DNA from: Ancrocorticia sp052089425
GTDB lineage: Bacteria > Actinomycetota > Actinomycetes > Actinomycetales > Actinomycetaceae
Direction of reading: 5' to 3'
Length of the DNA stretch: 64,000 nucleotides
NCBI RefSeq assembly: GCF_052089425.1
Contig: NZ_JBQCZW010000001.1
Span: forward strand, 124,001 to 188,000
Positions 1 to 8,247 of this stretch are shown one piece after another; the first letter of the stretch is position 1, and each line of letters starts with the position of its first letter. The translations under genes were made by a program, and so were the position numbers. Under the pieces are notes generated by a model. The model was not told where the DNA came from and searched no databases. It was given only the letters and a program-made list of their open reading frames with translations.

Positions 1-2
1 AT

Positions 3-587
3 AGTGCGCCGTCGGGCCTGTTCAGGCTGGGCGCGACGGGTAGCGATCCCGGGCCGCTATCCTACGTGGCGCTCGGTCATCTGCACTCTCCGCAGGTGAT
101 CGGGCAATCCCATGACCCGCAGATGCGTTACTCCGGCTCGCCGATCGCCTTCTCATTCTCGGAGTCGCGGAAGAAGTCCTCTGTGCTGCTGGACATCACC
201 GGAAACCGGGTGGACACCACGCTGATCGATGCGCCCGTGTGGCGGCCGGTCGTGACGATCGAGGGAACCCTCGAGGAGATTCTCAGCGAAGCCCATATCC
301 CCGATCGGGAGAAGTTTGCTCGGATCATCGATACTGATCAGGCGCGTCCAACGGACCTGACCAGCAAGATTCGGCGAGTCTTCCCCTTCGCGCTGGATAT
401 CCAGCATCGTGCGGACGCACTGGAGAAACGGGACACGTTCACGCCCATCGCAGCACAGAAACCGATAGAAATACTGCAGGATTTCATGCGGATTGCGGGG
501 AACCGCGAGCTGACGGGAACCGAAACGGAGCTTCTGACCAACACATGGGAGCACACCCGCCGAGCATTCGAAGGGGAATCAGCATGA
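3..587 (+). CDS. sbcD: Exonuclease SbcCD subunit D, C-terminal part (partial)
   Basis: The reading frame is open from the first bases of the window, so the N-terminal part of the gene lies outside. The visible start of the fragment carries the metallophosphoesterase signature YVALGHLHSPQ, typical of the last metal-binding motif of SbcD/Mre11 nucleases. The rest fits the SbcD C-terminal region that contacts the ATPase subunit. The stop codon overlaps the sbcC start in an ATGA, so the two subunits are translationally coupled. SbcD is the nuclease half of the complex that opens hairpins and trims blocked double-strand ends. The first phosphoesterase motifs cannot be checked here. Confidence 0.93.
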   Translation, partial: SAPSGLFRLGATGSDPGPLSYVALGHLHSPQVIGQSHDPQMRYSGSPIAFSFSESRKKSSVLLDITGNRVDTTLIDAPVWRPVVTIEGTLEEILSEAHIPDREKFARIIDTDQARPTDLTSKIRRVFPFALDIQHRADALEKRDTFTPIAAQKPIEILQDFMRIAGNRELTGTETELLTNTWEHTRRAFEGESA

Positions 588-3500
588 GAATTCGACGCCT
601 CGACCTTCAGGCTATCGGCCCATTCGCGGGCCAATGCTTCATCGATTTTGATCGGCTCGGCGCCAGCGGACTCTATCTGCTGGACGGGCCAACGGGTTCC
701 GGCAAGTCCACGATCATCGACGCCATCACGTTTGCTCTGTATGGGAGCGTGGCCGGAGGGGACGATTCGAGCAACGATCGCATCCGGTCCACTCACGCCG
801 AGCCAACCGTAGAGAGTTACGTGGATCTAGTGTTCACCGTCAGTGCTGGAACCTACCGGGTTCGCAGAACACCGAAGTGGTTTAAGCCCGGGAGGCAGAG
901 CGCCGTCAACGCCACGGCGAAACTGTGGAAACTCGAGGATGGCGCTCTCGAATCTGGCGATATCGAGGCGGGACATGTGCTGGAGACCAAGGCGAAGGAC
1001 GCAGGGACCGCCATCACGGACATCATTGGGCTCAACAAGGCACAGTTCGTTCAAACCATCGTCCTTCCGCAGGGAAAGTTCGCTGAGTTTCTCAAGCTCG
1101 GCTCGGTAGCGCGGACTAATCTCCTCGAGCAGATATTCGACACTTCGATCTATCGCGCCTTCGCTGAGGATCTGACCGCAATGGCCTCCAAAGCGGGCAA
1201 GACTATCGAAGCCAAAACCCGCGCGTTCCAGCAGGCCGCGGGAACGCTTATCAGTGTTCTGGACCCGGGGGCCGATACTGACGATGGGCCGGATCTGGAA
1301 GCAGCGATCGAATCACTGCCTAGTGCAGAGGATGCCGAGCCGCTCCTCGGAATGTTTGAGGACCGTGTTTCCGCAGCGGCGGAACGATCAAAGCGGGCTC
1401 AGAGTGTACGCAGCAGTGCCGAAGCTAAGTTGAAGGTTGCTGCCAACGCGCTCGTTGCGGAACAGGAACTCGCCACAAACCTTGAGCGGCGCACCGAGCT
1501 GATCAAACAGCAGAAAGTGCTCGATCACCAATTGGCGCGCATGCTCCGTTTTGGCCAAGATCTCGATAAAGATCGGCACGCACGCCAGATCCTGCCCTAC
1601 GTGAAGGCCGCAGAGGAGGCCGCCAAGCAGAAGAGCGAGGCCACAAAGGCATTGGCGGACGCAACGAGTGCTGCCGAACACGAGGTAAACGATGAATACG
1701 CCGCCACGCTCACGCGGCATCTGAACGAGCTTCGGTCGCAAACTGGGTCCCTTCACGAGCTGGAGAGAATCGAACACTCAATCGCGAAGGATTCCGCGAA
1801 ACAGCAGCAAGACTGCGAAAAGCTGGAAGATCTGAGCAAACAGGAGAAGGCAACAGCAGAAGCGGCTGGTGCCATCCCGGAAAAACTGAGAGCCACTCAA
1901 GAGGCGAAGGATCGGGCTGCCGCTCTGGCCGCAACCGTGCCTGCCGCAACCGCCGCCCTGGCCTCGGCCTCGGGCCGCGCAGAGGAGTTCGGCAAGCTTG
2001 TGAAGCTGCGCGCCGAGGTTACTAGCGCCAGTGCCGAGGCGGCCACAGCAGCCAAAGCCGTGGGTGACGCTCAGGAGGGGCTGGGCTGGGTGACGGAGAT
2101 GTGGATCGCGTCCACAGCGGCCAACCTTGCTCTTGAGATGGAGGAGGGCCAGCCATGCCCGGTGTGTGGATCCACCGAGCACCCTGCTCCGGCACCACAA
2201 TCTGAGGACTCGGCAAGCCGTCAGGACGTAGAGGCTGCAACCACACTGTTCAATCGAAAAAAGAGCGCGTTCGATAAGGCTACAAGCGCACTGGAGGCCC
2301 TGCGCGGGCGCGCCGCCACGATGGAAGAAATCCACGTGGGCGAAACGGAGGAATCGCTGGAGCAAGCGATCTCGGATGCCCGTGCCAGCCTCGCCGCAGC
2401 GCAGGAAGCCGAACGCGAGCAGCACACGCATAGCGCGCGTTTGACGCAACTCGCAAGCGAACAAGAGGAGCTCGCCGAACGGCTATCCACTCTCCGTTCC
2501 GGCATCGCTGCACTCAATTCCACAATCTCCTCCAGACGCGAGCAGATCGAAACCTCCATGGAACGTGTGGAGGCAGGGCGCGGGGAGCACCCGAGCGTGG
2601 CCGAGCGCTTGACGGAGCACGAGGCGCAGATAGAGGCGGCGGATACGGAACTGGCGGCCGTGCAGAAGCTGATCGCGGCTACTGAAGCCCAGGCTCAACG
2701 CGACGAAGAACTGGCCGGTACGCTGGCAAGTTCCCGGTTCACGAGCGGCCAGGAAGTCAAAGACGCACTGGTGAGTCCGGATGATGCAACGGCGTGGGAG
2801 CGCGAGATATCGGATCACCACGATCAGCAGCGCGATATCAACAACTCGCTGAAATCGGCTCCGCTGGCCGACCTCACCGGCGAGGAAATACCGAAGATTG
2901 CCGAAGCCACTGAGGCCAATAGTCAGGCAGAGGAAGCAGCACGGCAGGCACAAAGCGCTGCCGCAGATTCCGCGAGCCTCGCCACCCAGTCTCGTCTCAG
3001 ATTTGAGGATGCAAAACAGAGCCATGCCACATGGGTAGCGGAGGAAGAGAAGGCGGGCCCGATCATTCGCCTCGCGGCTCTGGCCGCCGGCAACCGGCAG
3101 TTCTCCCTGACGGGAATCCCCCTTGCCACCTATGTGCTGCAGCAACGCTTCGAACAGGTGGTCCAACGCGCCAATGAGCATCTCTCTGAGATCTCTCTGG
3201 GCCGCTACGAACTCCAGACAACTGAGGAAAAGGAATCTGGCACACGCCAGCAGAAGGTCGGCCTCGGCCTACAGATACTGGATCACCAAGGCGAATCCGG
3301 CGGGGATTCCATCCGCGCCACCCGGACGCTCTCAGGCGGGGAAACCTTCTATGTGGCACTCTCGCTTGCGCTCGCTCTGGCGGACGTCGTATGCGCAGAA
3401 AATGGCGGAATTCAGCTGGACACGCTCCTGATCGATGAGGGCTTCGGTTCGCTCGACGAATCGACGCTCGATCAGGTTATGCAGGTCCTGATGGGTCTGG

Positions 3501-3622
3501 CTTCGGGAGGTCGCTCGGTGGGTCTGGTCAGCCACGTGTCCGAAATGAAGAAGATGGTGCCCGAACAAATCACCGTGATCCCGCAGCCGGACGGCTCCTC
3601 GAAGCTGGAGATCCGAGCCTAG
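584..3622 (+). CDS. sbcC: Exonuclease SbcCD subunit C (SMC-like ATPase)
   Basis: This 1012-residue protein is the ATPase of the SbcCD complex. The Walker A motif GPTGSGKST is at residues 35-43 and Walker B (LLIDEGFGSLDE) is near residues 948-959, with the ABC signature LSGGE shortly before it. Between them lie two long Ala/Glu/Gln-rich coiled-coil arms joined by a zinc hook, CPVCG, with cysteines at about residues 525 and 528. The start at 584 is preferred over an in-frame ATG at 545 because it has an AAGGGG ribosome binding site and gives the usual N-terminus MRIRRLDLQAIGPFAG. The stop overlaps the convergent downstream gene by 4 bases, leaving no room for a terminator between them. Confidence 0.96.
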   Translation: MRIRRLDLQAIGPFAGQCFIDFDRLGASGLYLLDGPTGSGKSTIIDAITFALYGSVAGGDDSSNDRIRSTHAEPTVESYVDLVFTVSAGTYRVRRTPKWFKPGRQSAVNATAKLWKLEDGALESGDIEAGHVLETKAKDAGTAITDIIGLNKAQFVQTIVLPQGKFAEFLKLGSVARTNLLEQIFDTSIYRAFAEDLTAMASKAGKTIEAKTRAFQQAAGTLISVLDPGADTDDGPDLEAAIESLPSAEDAEPLLGMFEDRVSAAAERSKRAQSVRSSAEAKLKVAANALVAEQELATNLERRTELIKQQKVLDHQLARMLRFGQDLDKDRHARQILPYVKAAEEAAKQKSEATKALADATSAAEHEVNDEYAATLTRHLNELRSQTGSLHELERIEHSIAKDSAKQQQDCEKLEDLSKQEKATAEAAGAIPEKLRATQEAKDRAAALAATVPAATAALASASGRAEEFGKLVKLRAEVTSASAEAATAAKAVGDAQEGLGWVTEMWIASTAANLALEMEEGQPCPVCGSTEHPAPAPQSEDSASRQDVEAATTLFNRKKSAFDKATSALEALRGRAATMEEIHVGETEESLEQAISDARASLAAAQEAEREQHTHSARLTQLASEQEELAERLSTLRSGIAALNSTISSRREQIETSMERVEAGRGEHPSVAERLTEHEAQIEAADTELAAVQKLIAATEAQAQRDEELAGTLASSRFTSGQEVKDALVSPDDATAWEREISDHHDQQRDINNSLKSAPLADLTGEEIPKIAEATEANSQAEEAARQAQSAAADSASLATQSRLRFEDAKQSHATWVAEEEKAGPIIRLAALAAGNRQFSLTGIPLATYVLQQRFEQVVQRANEHLSEISLGRYELQTTEEKESGTRQQKVGLGLQILDHQGESGGDSIRATRTLSGGETFYVALSLALALADVVCAENGGIQLDTLLIDEGFGSLDESTLDQVMQVLMGLASGGRSVGLVSHVSEMKKMVPEQITVIPQPDGSSKLEIRA

Positions 3623-4113
3623 TGCCGGGCTTCGGCTCGCTCAATCATCTCCCGGGCCAACAGGTCGCGTTCGGCCACGTCGTACCACATGAGGTCTTCC
3701 TCAGCCACACGTTCGAAGGCCTCATCGTCCCCGCCGCGGGCTAGTTGGACATCGGCTGCAACCTCGTCGCTATCCACGTGTATCGAATCCACTCTGTTCC
3801 ACTCCAGTGGCACCTCGAGATAGCACGCCGTGGGCAACAGACCTTCCCCACCCGCTCGCGAGTGATCGGCACTAGCAGCTGCAAGCCCGCCCACTTCGGC
3901 CGCAATCACTACGCGGGCCGGCGCAGCCCCCGCATCGGCGCTGGCCAGCCGCAATGAGTCATCAGCCGCCGCGTTCATGGCCACGGCCTCCAAGTATTCG
4001 GGATCTTCGGGCCCGATTTCACGTTCGAGTTCGGGGGTTGCGGCATGCACAATCCGTGGCGTGATGGCCGCAGGCGTCAGGTCTGAACTAGTTGCTGGAA
4101 TGAAAATCCTCAC
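3619..4113 (-). CDS. DUF6912-type conserved actinobacterial protein
   Basis: This 164-residue protein starts at GTG. The N-terminus MRIFIPATSSDL and the C-terminal region LMWYDVAERDLLAREM match my recollection of DUF6912, a family of actinobacterial proteins without assigned biochemical role. There is no signal peptide or membrane segment. The gene reads leftward, converging with sbcC. It sits downstream of the CpaE-like gene in the same direction, but a toxin-antitoxin cassette now separates them. Repeat copy A lies just upstream of the GTG, so the leader of this gene is itself part of the duplicated junction. Function is unknown; family assignment is from pattern memory. Confidence 0.8.
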   Translation of the reverse strand: MRIFIPATSSDLTPAAITPRIVHAATPELEREIGPEDPEYLEAVAMNAAADDSLRLASADAGAAPARVVIAAEVGGLAAASADHSRAGGEGLLPTACYLEVPLEWNRVDSIHVDSDEVAADVQLARGGDDEAFERVAEEDLMWYDVAERDLLAREMIERAEARH

Positions 4114-4114
4114 G

Positions 4115-4157
4115 CCATCATGCTAGCCGATTCGGCGGTGCCTTCCCGCGCCAGCTG
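4115..4157. repeat. Direct repeat copy A flanking the Phd-VapC cassette
   Basis: This segment matches 4925-4968 with about five mismatches and one single-base indel over 43-44 positions. The best block begins GCTAGCCGATTC. The partner copy is the true 3' end of the CpaE-like gene; on the minus strand this copy would encode the same tail, GAGRHRRIG-stop. The copy therefore looks like a duplicate of that gene's end left on the far side of an inserted cassette. Confidence 0.85.
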
Positions 4158-4194
4158 ACAACCTTTCGGATGGCAAACGCCCCGAGGTTCGAGT

Positions 4195-4217
4195 ATTGTA
4201 CCTACTATAGGTACAAT
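4195..4217 (+). promoter_or_regulatory. Perfect palindrome over the -10 region of the phd-vapC promoter
   Basis: The arms ATTGTACCTA (4195-4204) and TAGGTACAAT (4208-4217) are perfect reverse complements around CTA. The right arm contains TACAAT, a good -10 hexamer, 23 bases before the antitoxin start. A palindrome covering the promoter is the expected layout for autorepression by a Phd/YefM dimer. I infer that it is the operator. No other copy was noticed in the window. Confidence 0.75.
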
Positions 4218-4240
4218 GGAGTGACGGGAAGGAGACGATC

Positions 4241-4492
4241 ATGGGCACCACCATCACCAGCCGCGAGTTCAACCGCGATGTCTCAGCCGCCAAGCGTGCT
4301 GCCGAACAGGGACCAGTTACGATCACCGATCATGGACGGCCCTCGCACGTGCTACTCACCGCCCGCGAGTTCGACCAGCTCTCGGGCGGGCAGGAGCCGA
4401 TGGGCGATCGCCTCTGGAGGGATCAGGACCCGAGCATCGGGCTCGATCTGCCCGAACGCCGTGTAGCGCCCGAGAGACAGCTCGACCTGTGA
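4241..4492 (+). CDS. Phd/YefM-family antitoxin
   Basis: This 83-residue protein opens with the Phd/YefM pattern: TSREFNRDVSAAKRAA, then VTITDHGRPSHVLLTAREFD, the fold that dimerises and binds operator DNA. The C-terminal third (about residues 51-83) is rich in charged residues and prolines and should be the disordered segment that covers the toxin active site. GGAAGGAG precedes the ATG. Its stop overlaps the toxin start by 4 bases. It is transcribed opposite to both flanking genes, in a cassette bounded by direct repeats. Confidence 0.92.
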   Translation: MGTTITSREFNRDVSAAKRAAEQGPVTITDHGRPSHVLLTAREFDQLSGGQEPMGDRLWRDQDPSIGLDLPERRVAPERQLDL

Positions 4493-4899
4493 AGTACCTG
4501 CTCGACACCAATGTTCTCAGCGACGCTCGCAGGCAGGCTTACCCCGAGTTCAACTCATGGCTGGCCACTCAACCACGGGCCGATCTGGCGATCAGCGTTG
4601 TGGTATTGCTAGAGCTCGAGCGCGGTGTCCTGCAACTAGAGCGCCGAGATCCGGTAGCCGGGGCGCACCTGCGCAGATGGTTGACCACGGACGTCCCGGC
4701 AGCCTTCGCCGGCTCGATCCTCACTATCGACGAACGCGTCGCGCGCCGAACAGCGCGCCTCCATGTACCAGATCCGATGCCCGAGATGGACGCACTCATA
4801 GCAGCCACGGCGCTGGAGCACCGCCTTACGCTCGTCACCCGCAATACCAAGGACTTCCAGCGCGCGGGCATCGACCTACTCGACCCCCGGTGGCTGTGA
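4489..4899 (+). CDS. vapC: VapC-like PIN-domain toxin
   Basis: This 136-residue PIN-domain protein has LLDTNVLSD at the N-terminus (Asp6), Glu42 in LELERG, Asp101 in EMDALIAATAL and TRNTKDF with Asn119 and Asp122. These are the acidic residues that bind metal in VapC/FitB-type ribonucleases, so the toxin looks intact. Such enzymes cleave RNA, often tRNA, when freed from antitoxin. The pairing with a Phd-type antitoxin is common among FitB-like toxins. The stop is about 25 bases before repeat copy B. Confidence 0.93.
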   Translation: MKYLLDTNVLSDARRQAYPEFNSWLATQPRADLAISVVVLLELERGVLQLERRDPVAGAHLRRWLTTDVPAAFAGSILTIDERVARRTARLHVPDPMPEMDALIAATALEHRLTLVTRNTKDFQRAGIDLLDPRWL

Positions 4900-4924
4900 C
4901 CAGATTGGGATGATCGGTAACATA

Positions 4925-4968
4925 CCGTCACGCTAGCCGATTCTGCGGTGCCTGCCTGCGCCCAGCTT
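4925..4968. repeat. Direct repeat copy B, native 3' end of the CpaE-like gene
   Basis: This is the partner of 4115-4157. It contains the last 12 codons of the CpaE-like gene on the minus strand (KLGAGRHRRIG and stop) plus about 8 bases beyond the stop. Copy B is the one joined to the intact gene, so it is taken as the resident sequence and copy A as the duplicate. Confidence 0.85.
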
Positions 4969-6210
4969 GGGTTGCCCAGCTGGCTCAGGCAGAGCAGGCG
5001 TCACGGGCAGAAGTTCCTTCGCCCGATCGAGTTTCCCCTTTCGGTTCGGATTTTTTCGACGACGACGAGCCTCCCTTGCCCGTCCCTCCTGCAACAGATC
5101 GGATCCGCAGGCACGGGCCACTGCCGCAATGTCGCGGAGGGCCGCGGATTTCGGTACCGCCTCGGCAAGCAGCTGGCCGGACTCCACGGCCGAGCACATG
5201 GCACCCGTATCTTCGCGCACCCACAGAATCTCCGAGGTCCCGTATTCGTGAAGGAGCTGGCTGATAGCCGCGCGGTCACGGGGCGCCCGATTGATGAGCA
5301 CACGCGCATTGACGCCAAGCTCCGCGGCAACGTCGCATTGATCTAATAGGCGGCGGATGCCTAGCGCTCCGGGCTGGCCCACGAGGAGTACCTCGTCCGC
5401 TTGCTCCAGAAGGGACAGGGTGAAGCCATCGCGCTGGTTCTGATAGGCGTATTCATCGCGCTGGGCTTCAGACGCGCAGTCCACCACGCTCCAGTCCCAT
5501 CCTTCGCGAAGGATCGGCCAGAATTCGGCGGCAACCGATTCGGGCAGCTCGCGCCATCGGGCCGCTGAGTTGAGCCCTGCCAAGAACTGAAATCCGGCTA
5601 CCCCGGCGCATGCCCGCTCCACTAATTGGTGGCCGCGCTCGCCCGCATTCAACGCGCGGAATGCGGCCACAATCGCGGAGGTCTCTTGGCCTAGCGCGAG
5701 CATTTGGGCGACCGAGGGCTGGTAAATATCCCCGTCCACGAGCAGAGTTCGCCCAGACCCGGCAAAGGCGTTCGCGAGATCACGCGCGATGGATGACCGC
5801 CCAGGACTTCCACTGCTCCCCCACACCGCGATCACCTTGCCGCCACGTCCGGCGGTGGGCACAATCGCTGGCTGCTGTGGCTCATCCATCGGCTCCAAGG
5901 AGAGGTTGCGAATACACGCGGCAACCTCAGGTGCGAACGGCGATGCCAGTTGATCGCAGCCGCGATTGCCGTCCGTGCCTTCAGCGCCCGCAATCCCAAT
6001 GATCCGCACACCGTGAGTATGTAGCTCGGCGGCAGTCACCAGATCCATATCGGATACCACCGCCACAGAACCCAGCCCAGCCGCCGCGCTTGCTAAGAGC
6101 TCCACGGTGTCAGCGCATCTTCGCGTGATGTCAATGGGTGGATCGAGCGTTGCGAAGTGCTCAATGATTTCGATTTCTAACGGGCCGCGCACGCTGAGCA
6201 GAACGGTCAC
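4933..6210 (-). CDS. CpaE/MinD-like P-loop ATPase
   Basis: This 425-residue protein has an N-terminal receiver-like region of about 110 residues without clear catalytic motifs, then a ParA/MinD-type ATPase domain. The deviant Walker A is GSSGSPGRSS (residues 131-140), with Arg where a Lys is usual; actinobacterial CpaE-like ATPases often show this form. LLVDGDIYQPS is near residue 156 and SVVDC is the Walker B-like strand. The tail is basic (ARRRRKNPNRKG). It overlaps the SAF-domain gene upstream by 4 bases; CpaB/CpaE-type pairs occur in Flp/Tad pilus or related surface systems, but no pilin, secretin or CpaF is in the window. The exact role is open. Confidence 0.8.
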   Translation of the reverse strand: MTVLLSVRGPLEIEIIEHFATLDPPIDITRRCADTVELLASAAAGLGSVAVVSDMDLVTAAELHTHGVRIIGIAGAEGTDGNRGCDQLASPFAPEVAACIRNLSLEPMDEPQQPAIVPTAGRGGKVIAVWGSSGSPGRSSIARDLANAFAGSGRTLLVDGDIYQPSVAQMLALGQETSAIVAAFRALNAGERGHQLVERACAGVAGFQFLAGLNSAARWRELPESVAAEFWPILREGWDWSVVDCASEAQRDEYAYQNQRDGFTLSLLEQADEVLLVGQPGALGIRRLLDQCDVAAELGVNARVLINRAPRDRAAISQLLHEYGTSEILWVREDTGAMCSAVESGQLLAEAVPKSAALRDIAAVARACGSDLLQEGRAREARRRRKNPNRKGKLDRAKELLPVTPALPEPAGQPKLGAGRHRRIG

Positions 6211-6818
6211 TGGCCACCGCCCTGAACAAGTACTAGGCCATCCGGCGAGCCGAGGACGGCAAGCACATCGGGGACATATCGATTGTCCACTCGGATTTCC
6301 GCACTGTATTGATCGATGCGCATCGAATCGCTACTTGCGATGGACACAATAACAAGATCGCTAGCTATCCGCTCAGCCCCTGAAGCCTCGCCTCCCACCT
6401 GCTCTTGGGTCACCCGCCACAGTTCGGCGGGGCTGCCCTTGCCAAGTCCCGCGGGAGCGGGTGCCACCAGCGGAACCACGAGATGGGTATGGCCAGCGCT
6501 TACCTCATCTGGCTCCATTAGTCTGTCACTGATGAGCTCGCCCTCCCCCACAACCTGTGAGATCCGGCGGTCTTCCACTCCGTCGGATGGGCCAATGTAG
6601 GATTCACCCACATGCGCAGGAACGTCAACAACCTCTAGGTTCGCGGACGAGAGCTCGGTTCCCGGGACAATCGATTCGTTGGCACGGTATACGGCGCGGG
6701 TTTCCGGTCCCGCCATGAGAAAGCTCCCGGCCACTGCCGATGCCGCGATGAGAAGAACGCCAAGGGCAAGCCTCGGGTCTTTCCACCGCGAAAAGCTTAT
6801 TCGTTGTGCTTGTGCCAT
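6207..6818 (-). CDS. SAF-domain membrane protein (CpaB/RcpC-like)
   Basis: This 203-residue protein has one N-terminal membrane segment (about residues 17-35, LALGVLLIAASAVAG) followed by a SAF domain (YRANESIVPGTELSSANLEV onward). SAF domains occur in CpaB/RcpC pilus assembly proteins and in flagellar FlgA. It is the first gene of a two-gene leftward operon with the CpaE-like ATPase, overlapping it by 4 bases. A pilus or envelope role is suggested only by family and neighbour. Confidence 0.75.
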   Translation of the reverse strand: MAQAQRISFSRWKDPRLALGVLLIAASAVAGSFLMAGPETRAVYRANESIVPGTELSSANLEVVDVPAHVGESYIGPSDGVEDRRISQVVGEGELISDRLMEPDEVSAGHTHLVVPLVAPAPAGLGKGSPAELWRVTQEQVGGEASGAERIASDLVIVSIASSDSMRIDQYSAEIRVDNRYVPDVLAVLGSPDGLVLVQGGGQ

Positions 6819-6882
6819 TGATGATCCCGCCCCTTCGCTAGATGACAGTGATTGTCACACGCGCGAAGGCCTCTTGCAGGAA

Positions 6883-6904
6883 CTATCCACAGGGCTGTGG
6901 ATAG
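6883..6904. promoter_or_regulatory. Perfect 10-bp inverted repeat with DnaA-box-like arms
   Basis: CTATCCACAG (6883-6892) and CTGTGGATAG (6895-6904) are exact reverse complements separated by GG. Each arm contains TATCCACA, eight of nine bases of the DnaA box TTATCCACA. It lies between the divergent SAF and HTH genes, about 38 bases before the HTH start. It could be a DnaA-responsive element or the operator of a local regulator. Confidence 0.6.
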
Positions 6905-6941
6905 TCTCAATCATCCTCCCAGACGTGCCAAGATGGATGAC

Positions 6942-7148
6942 ATGGGAAAGTTTCTAACGATCGCCGATGTGGCCGAGCTACTCAACGTATCTGCCGGCCA
7001 AGTCCGCACTCTTATTCACAGTGGCGAGATTCCGGCCATCCAAGTGGGTGGCCGCGGCCAGTGGCGGATAGATGAGGTTGAGTTGGAGAAGTACATCCAA
7101 GCTGGCTATGACCTCACACGCCAACGGATCGCCGAGCAGCAGTTCTAA
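6942..7148 (+). CDS. BldC/excisionase-family helix-turn-helix protein
   Basis: This protein of about 68 residues is a single MerR-like winged helix: FLTIADVAELLNVSAGQVRTL, then GEIPAIQVGGRGQWRIDEVE. It resembles actinobacterial BldC-type small regulators rather than phage excisionases, since no integrase is nearby. The start at 6942 gives the usual N-terminus MGKFLTIADVAELL; an ATG at 6933 is an alternative and neither has a strong ribosome binding site. The perfect inverted repeat upstream at 6883-6904 is a candidate binding site. A second BldC-like gene is at 40555-40770. Confidence 0.8.
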   Translation: MGKFLTIADVAELLNVSAGQVRTLIHSGEIPAIQVGGRGQWRIDEVELEKYIQAGYDLTRQRIAEQQF

Positions 7149-7303
7149 CTCACCCAATCGCTCTCGTGAACTGGCGCCGCCGAGTCTGAAAACTCCTTGT
7201 CCTAGATTCCAAGAGAAATAGAAACTACAGAGTTCATGGTGGCACGATTCGTTATCAGATAAAGTTATATGTAGACGAAATGTACCACAGCGGAGGTGAA
7301 CAG

Positions 7304-7860
7304 ATGTCAACAGTAACTCCTAGAACGGCTGAAGAGGCTGGCTTGTCACGCAGCGGACTGTATCGTGCGTCCAGTGTGGGGCGGATGGAACGGATCGCGC
7401 GAGGCATTTACCTACCGATAGATACGCCGGCGGCGGACTGGGATTGGATCGAGGCCGCGACACGTCGCCCGGAGGCGACGATTTGCTTGTCGTCAGCTCT
7501 CGCCTACCACGAGCTGACCGATGTCATTCCTTCCGCGCTGGATGTCGCAATCCCGCGCGGAACACGAAATCCGGTGAGTACGGGTGCTATCAAGTGGCAT
7601 CAGTTCGACCGGGCTACATTCAGCATCGGTAGGGAGGAAATCTCGATCCCGGGCACCGATCAGTCAATCTGGATCTACTCATCTGAGCGATCAATCGTGG
7701 ACGCGTTCCGGCTGACCGGAACTGTTGGGTACGAACTGCCGCGTGAGGCACTTAAGGAATGGCTACGTCGCGGTGGCAAACCCGCCCGACTGGTGGATAT
7801 CGCCTATTACCTTCCTCGGGCGAAGGCCCCCTCCTACGGACATTGGAGGCGCTCACATGA
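7304..7860 (+). pseudogene. AbiEi-type antitoxin, frameshifted near its 3' end
   Basis: The first 175 or so codons match the AbiEi family: an N-terminal winged helix (LSRSGLYRASSVGRMERIARGIY) and the region ICLSSALAYHELTDVIP followed by SSERSIVDAFR. GGAGG stands 8 bases before the ATG at 7304. At the C5 run 7827-7831 the frame goes wrong. One more C would give a normal ending (APLLRTLEALT-stop, TGA at 7858-7860) overlapping the next gene's ATG in an ATGA. In the sequence as given, the protein runs on with a basic nonsense tail to 7939. Either this is a real one-base deletion or a homopolymer error. The partner toxin gene is damaged too, which favours real decay. Confidence 0.8.
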
Positions 7861-8244
7861 CCAGAGGCGACGAGGTATTCAGGCGCGCCCGAGAACACGA
7901 TCGCGGAGAAGGGTGTCACCATTCTGGAACGAGGAATAACAAGCACTCGGTGGCGTGACTACGTCGACATCGTCCAGCTCGCCGTTCGAGGTATCAATGC
8001 CGACGAATTGCTCCGCGCTGCGCGATCAGTGGCCCGCTATCGCGGCGTGATCCTCGGCCCCATCGCACCACACGTCGTCGGATATGGGAAGATCGGTCAG
8101 GCCAAGTGGGCGGCATGGCGCCGCAAGGAACATCTGGAGGCTGTCTGCGAAGCGGACCTCGACGAGCAAATAGCGCTGGTGGCCTCCTATCTGGATCCTA
8201 TATTTGGCCGTGACGACGTTCCACCTCTGTCGGACACCAACTAG
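7857..8244 (+). pseudogene. AbiEii-type nucleotidyltransferase toxin remnant
   Basis: An ATG at 7857 starts a frame (MTRGDEVF) that stops at 7956-7958. A different frame, open from about 7861 to 8244, carries the recognisable C-terminal part of AbiEii: ENTIAEKGVTILERGITSTRWRDYVDI, then GYGKIGQAKWAAWRRKEHLE and a proline-ended tail. The nucleotidyltransferase core (GG/S followed by DxD and the KGG loop) that should precede it is absent, so roughly the first half of the gene has been deleted. No active toxin can be made. With the frameshifted antitoxin this is a dead AbiE locus. Confidence 0.82.
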
Positions 8245-8247
8245 GCC

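Noticed and set aside
1778..2464. 228-residue open frame antisense to sbcC
   Set aside because: Overlaps the coiled-coil coding region; Leu/Cys/Arg-rich composition is the complement of Ala/Glu/Gln codons.
7280..7303. Upstream start for the AbiEi-like gene at 7280
   Set aside because: The ATG at 7304 has GGAGG at proper spacing; the earlier codon would place the ribosome site inside the coding sequence.
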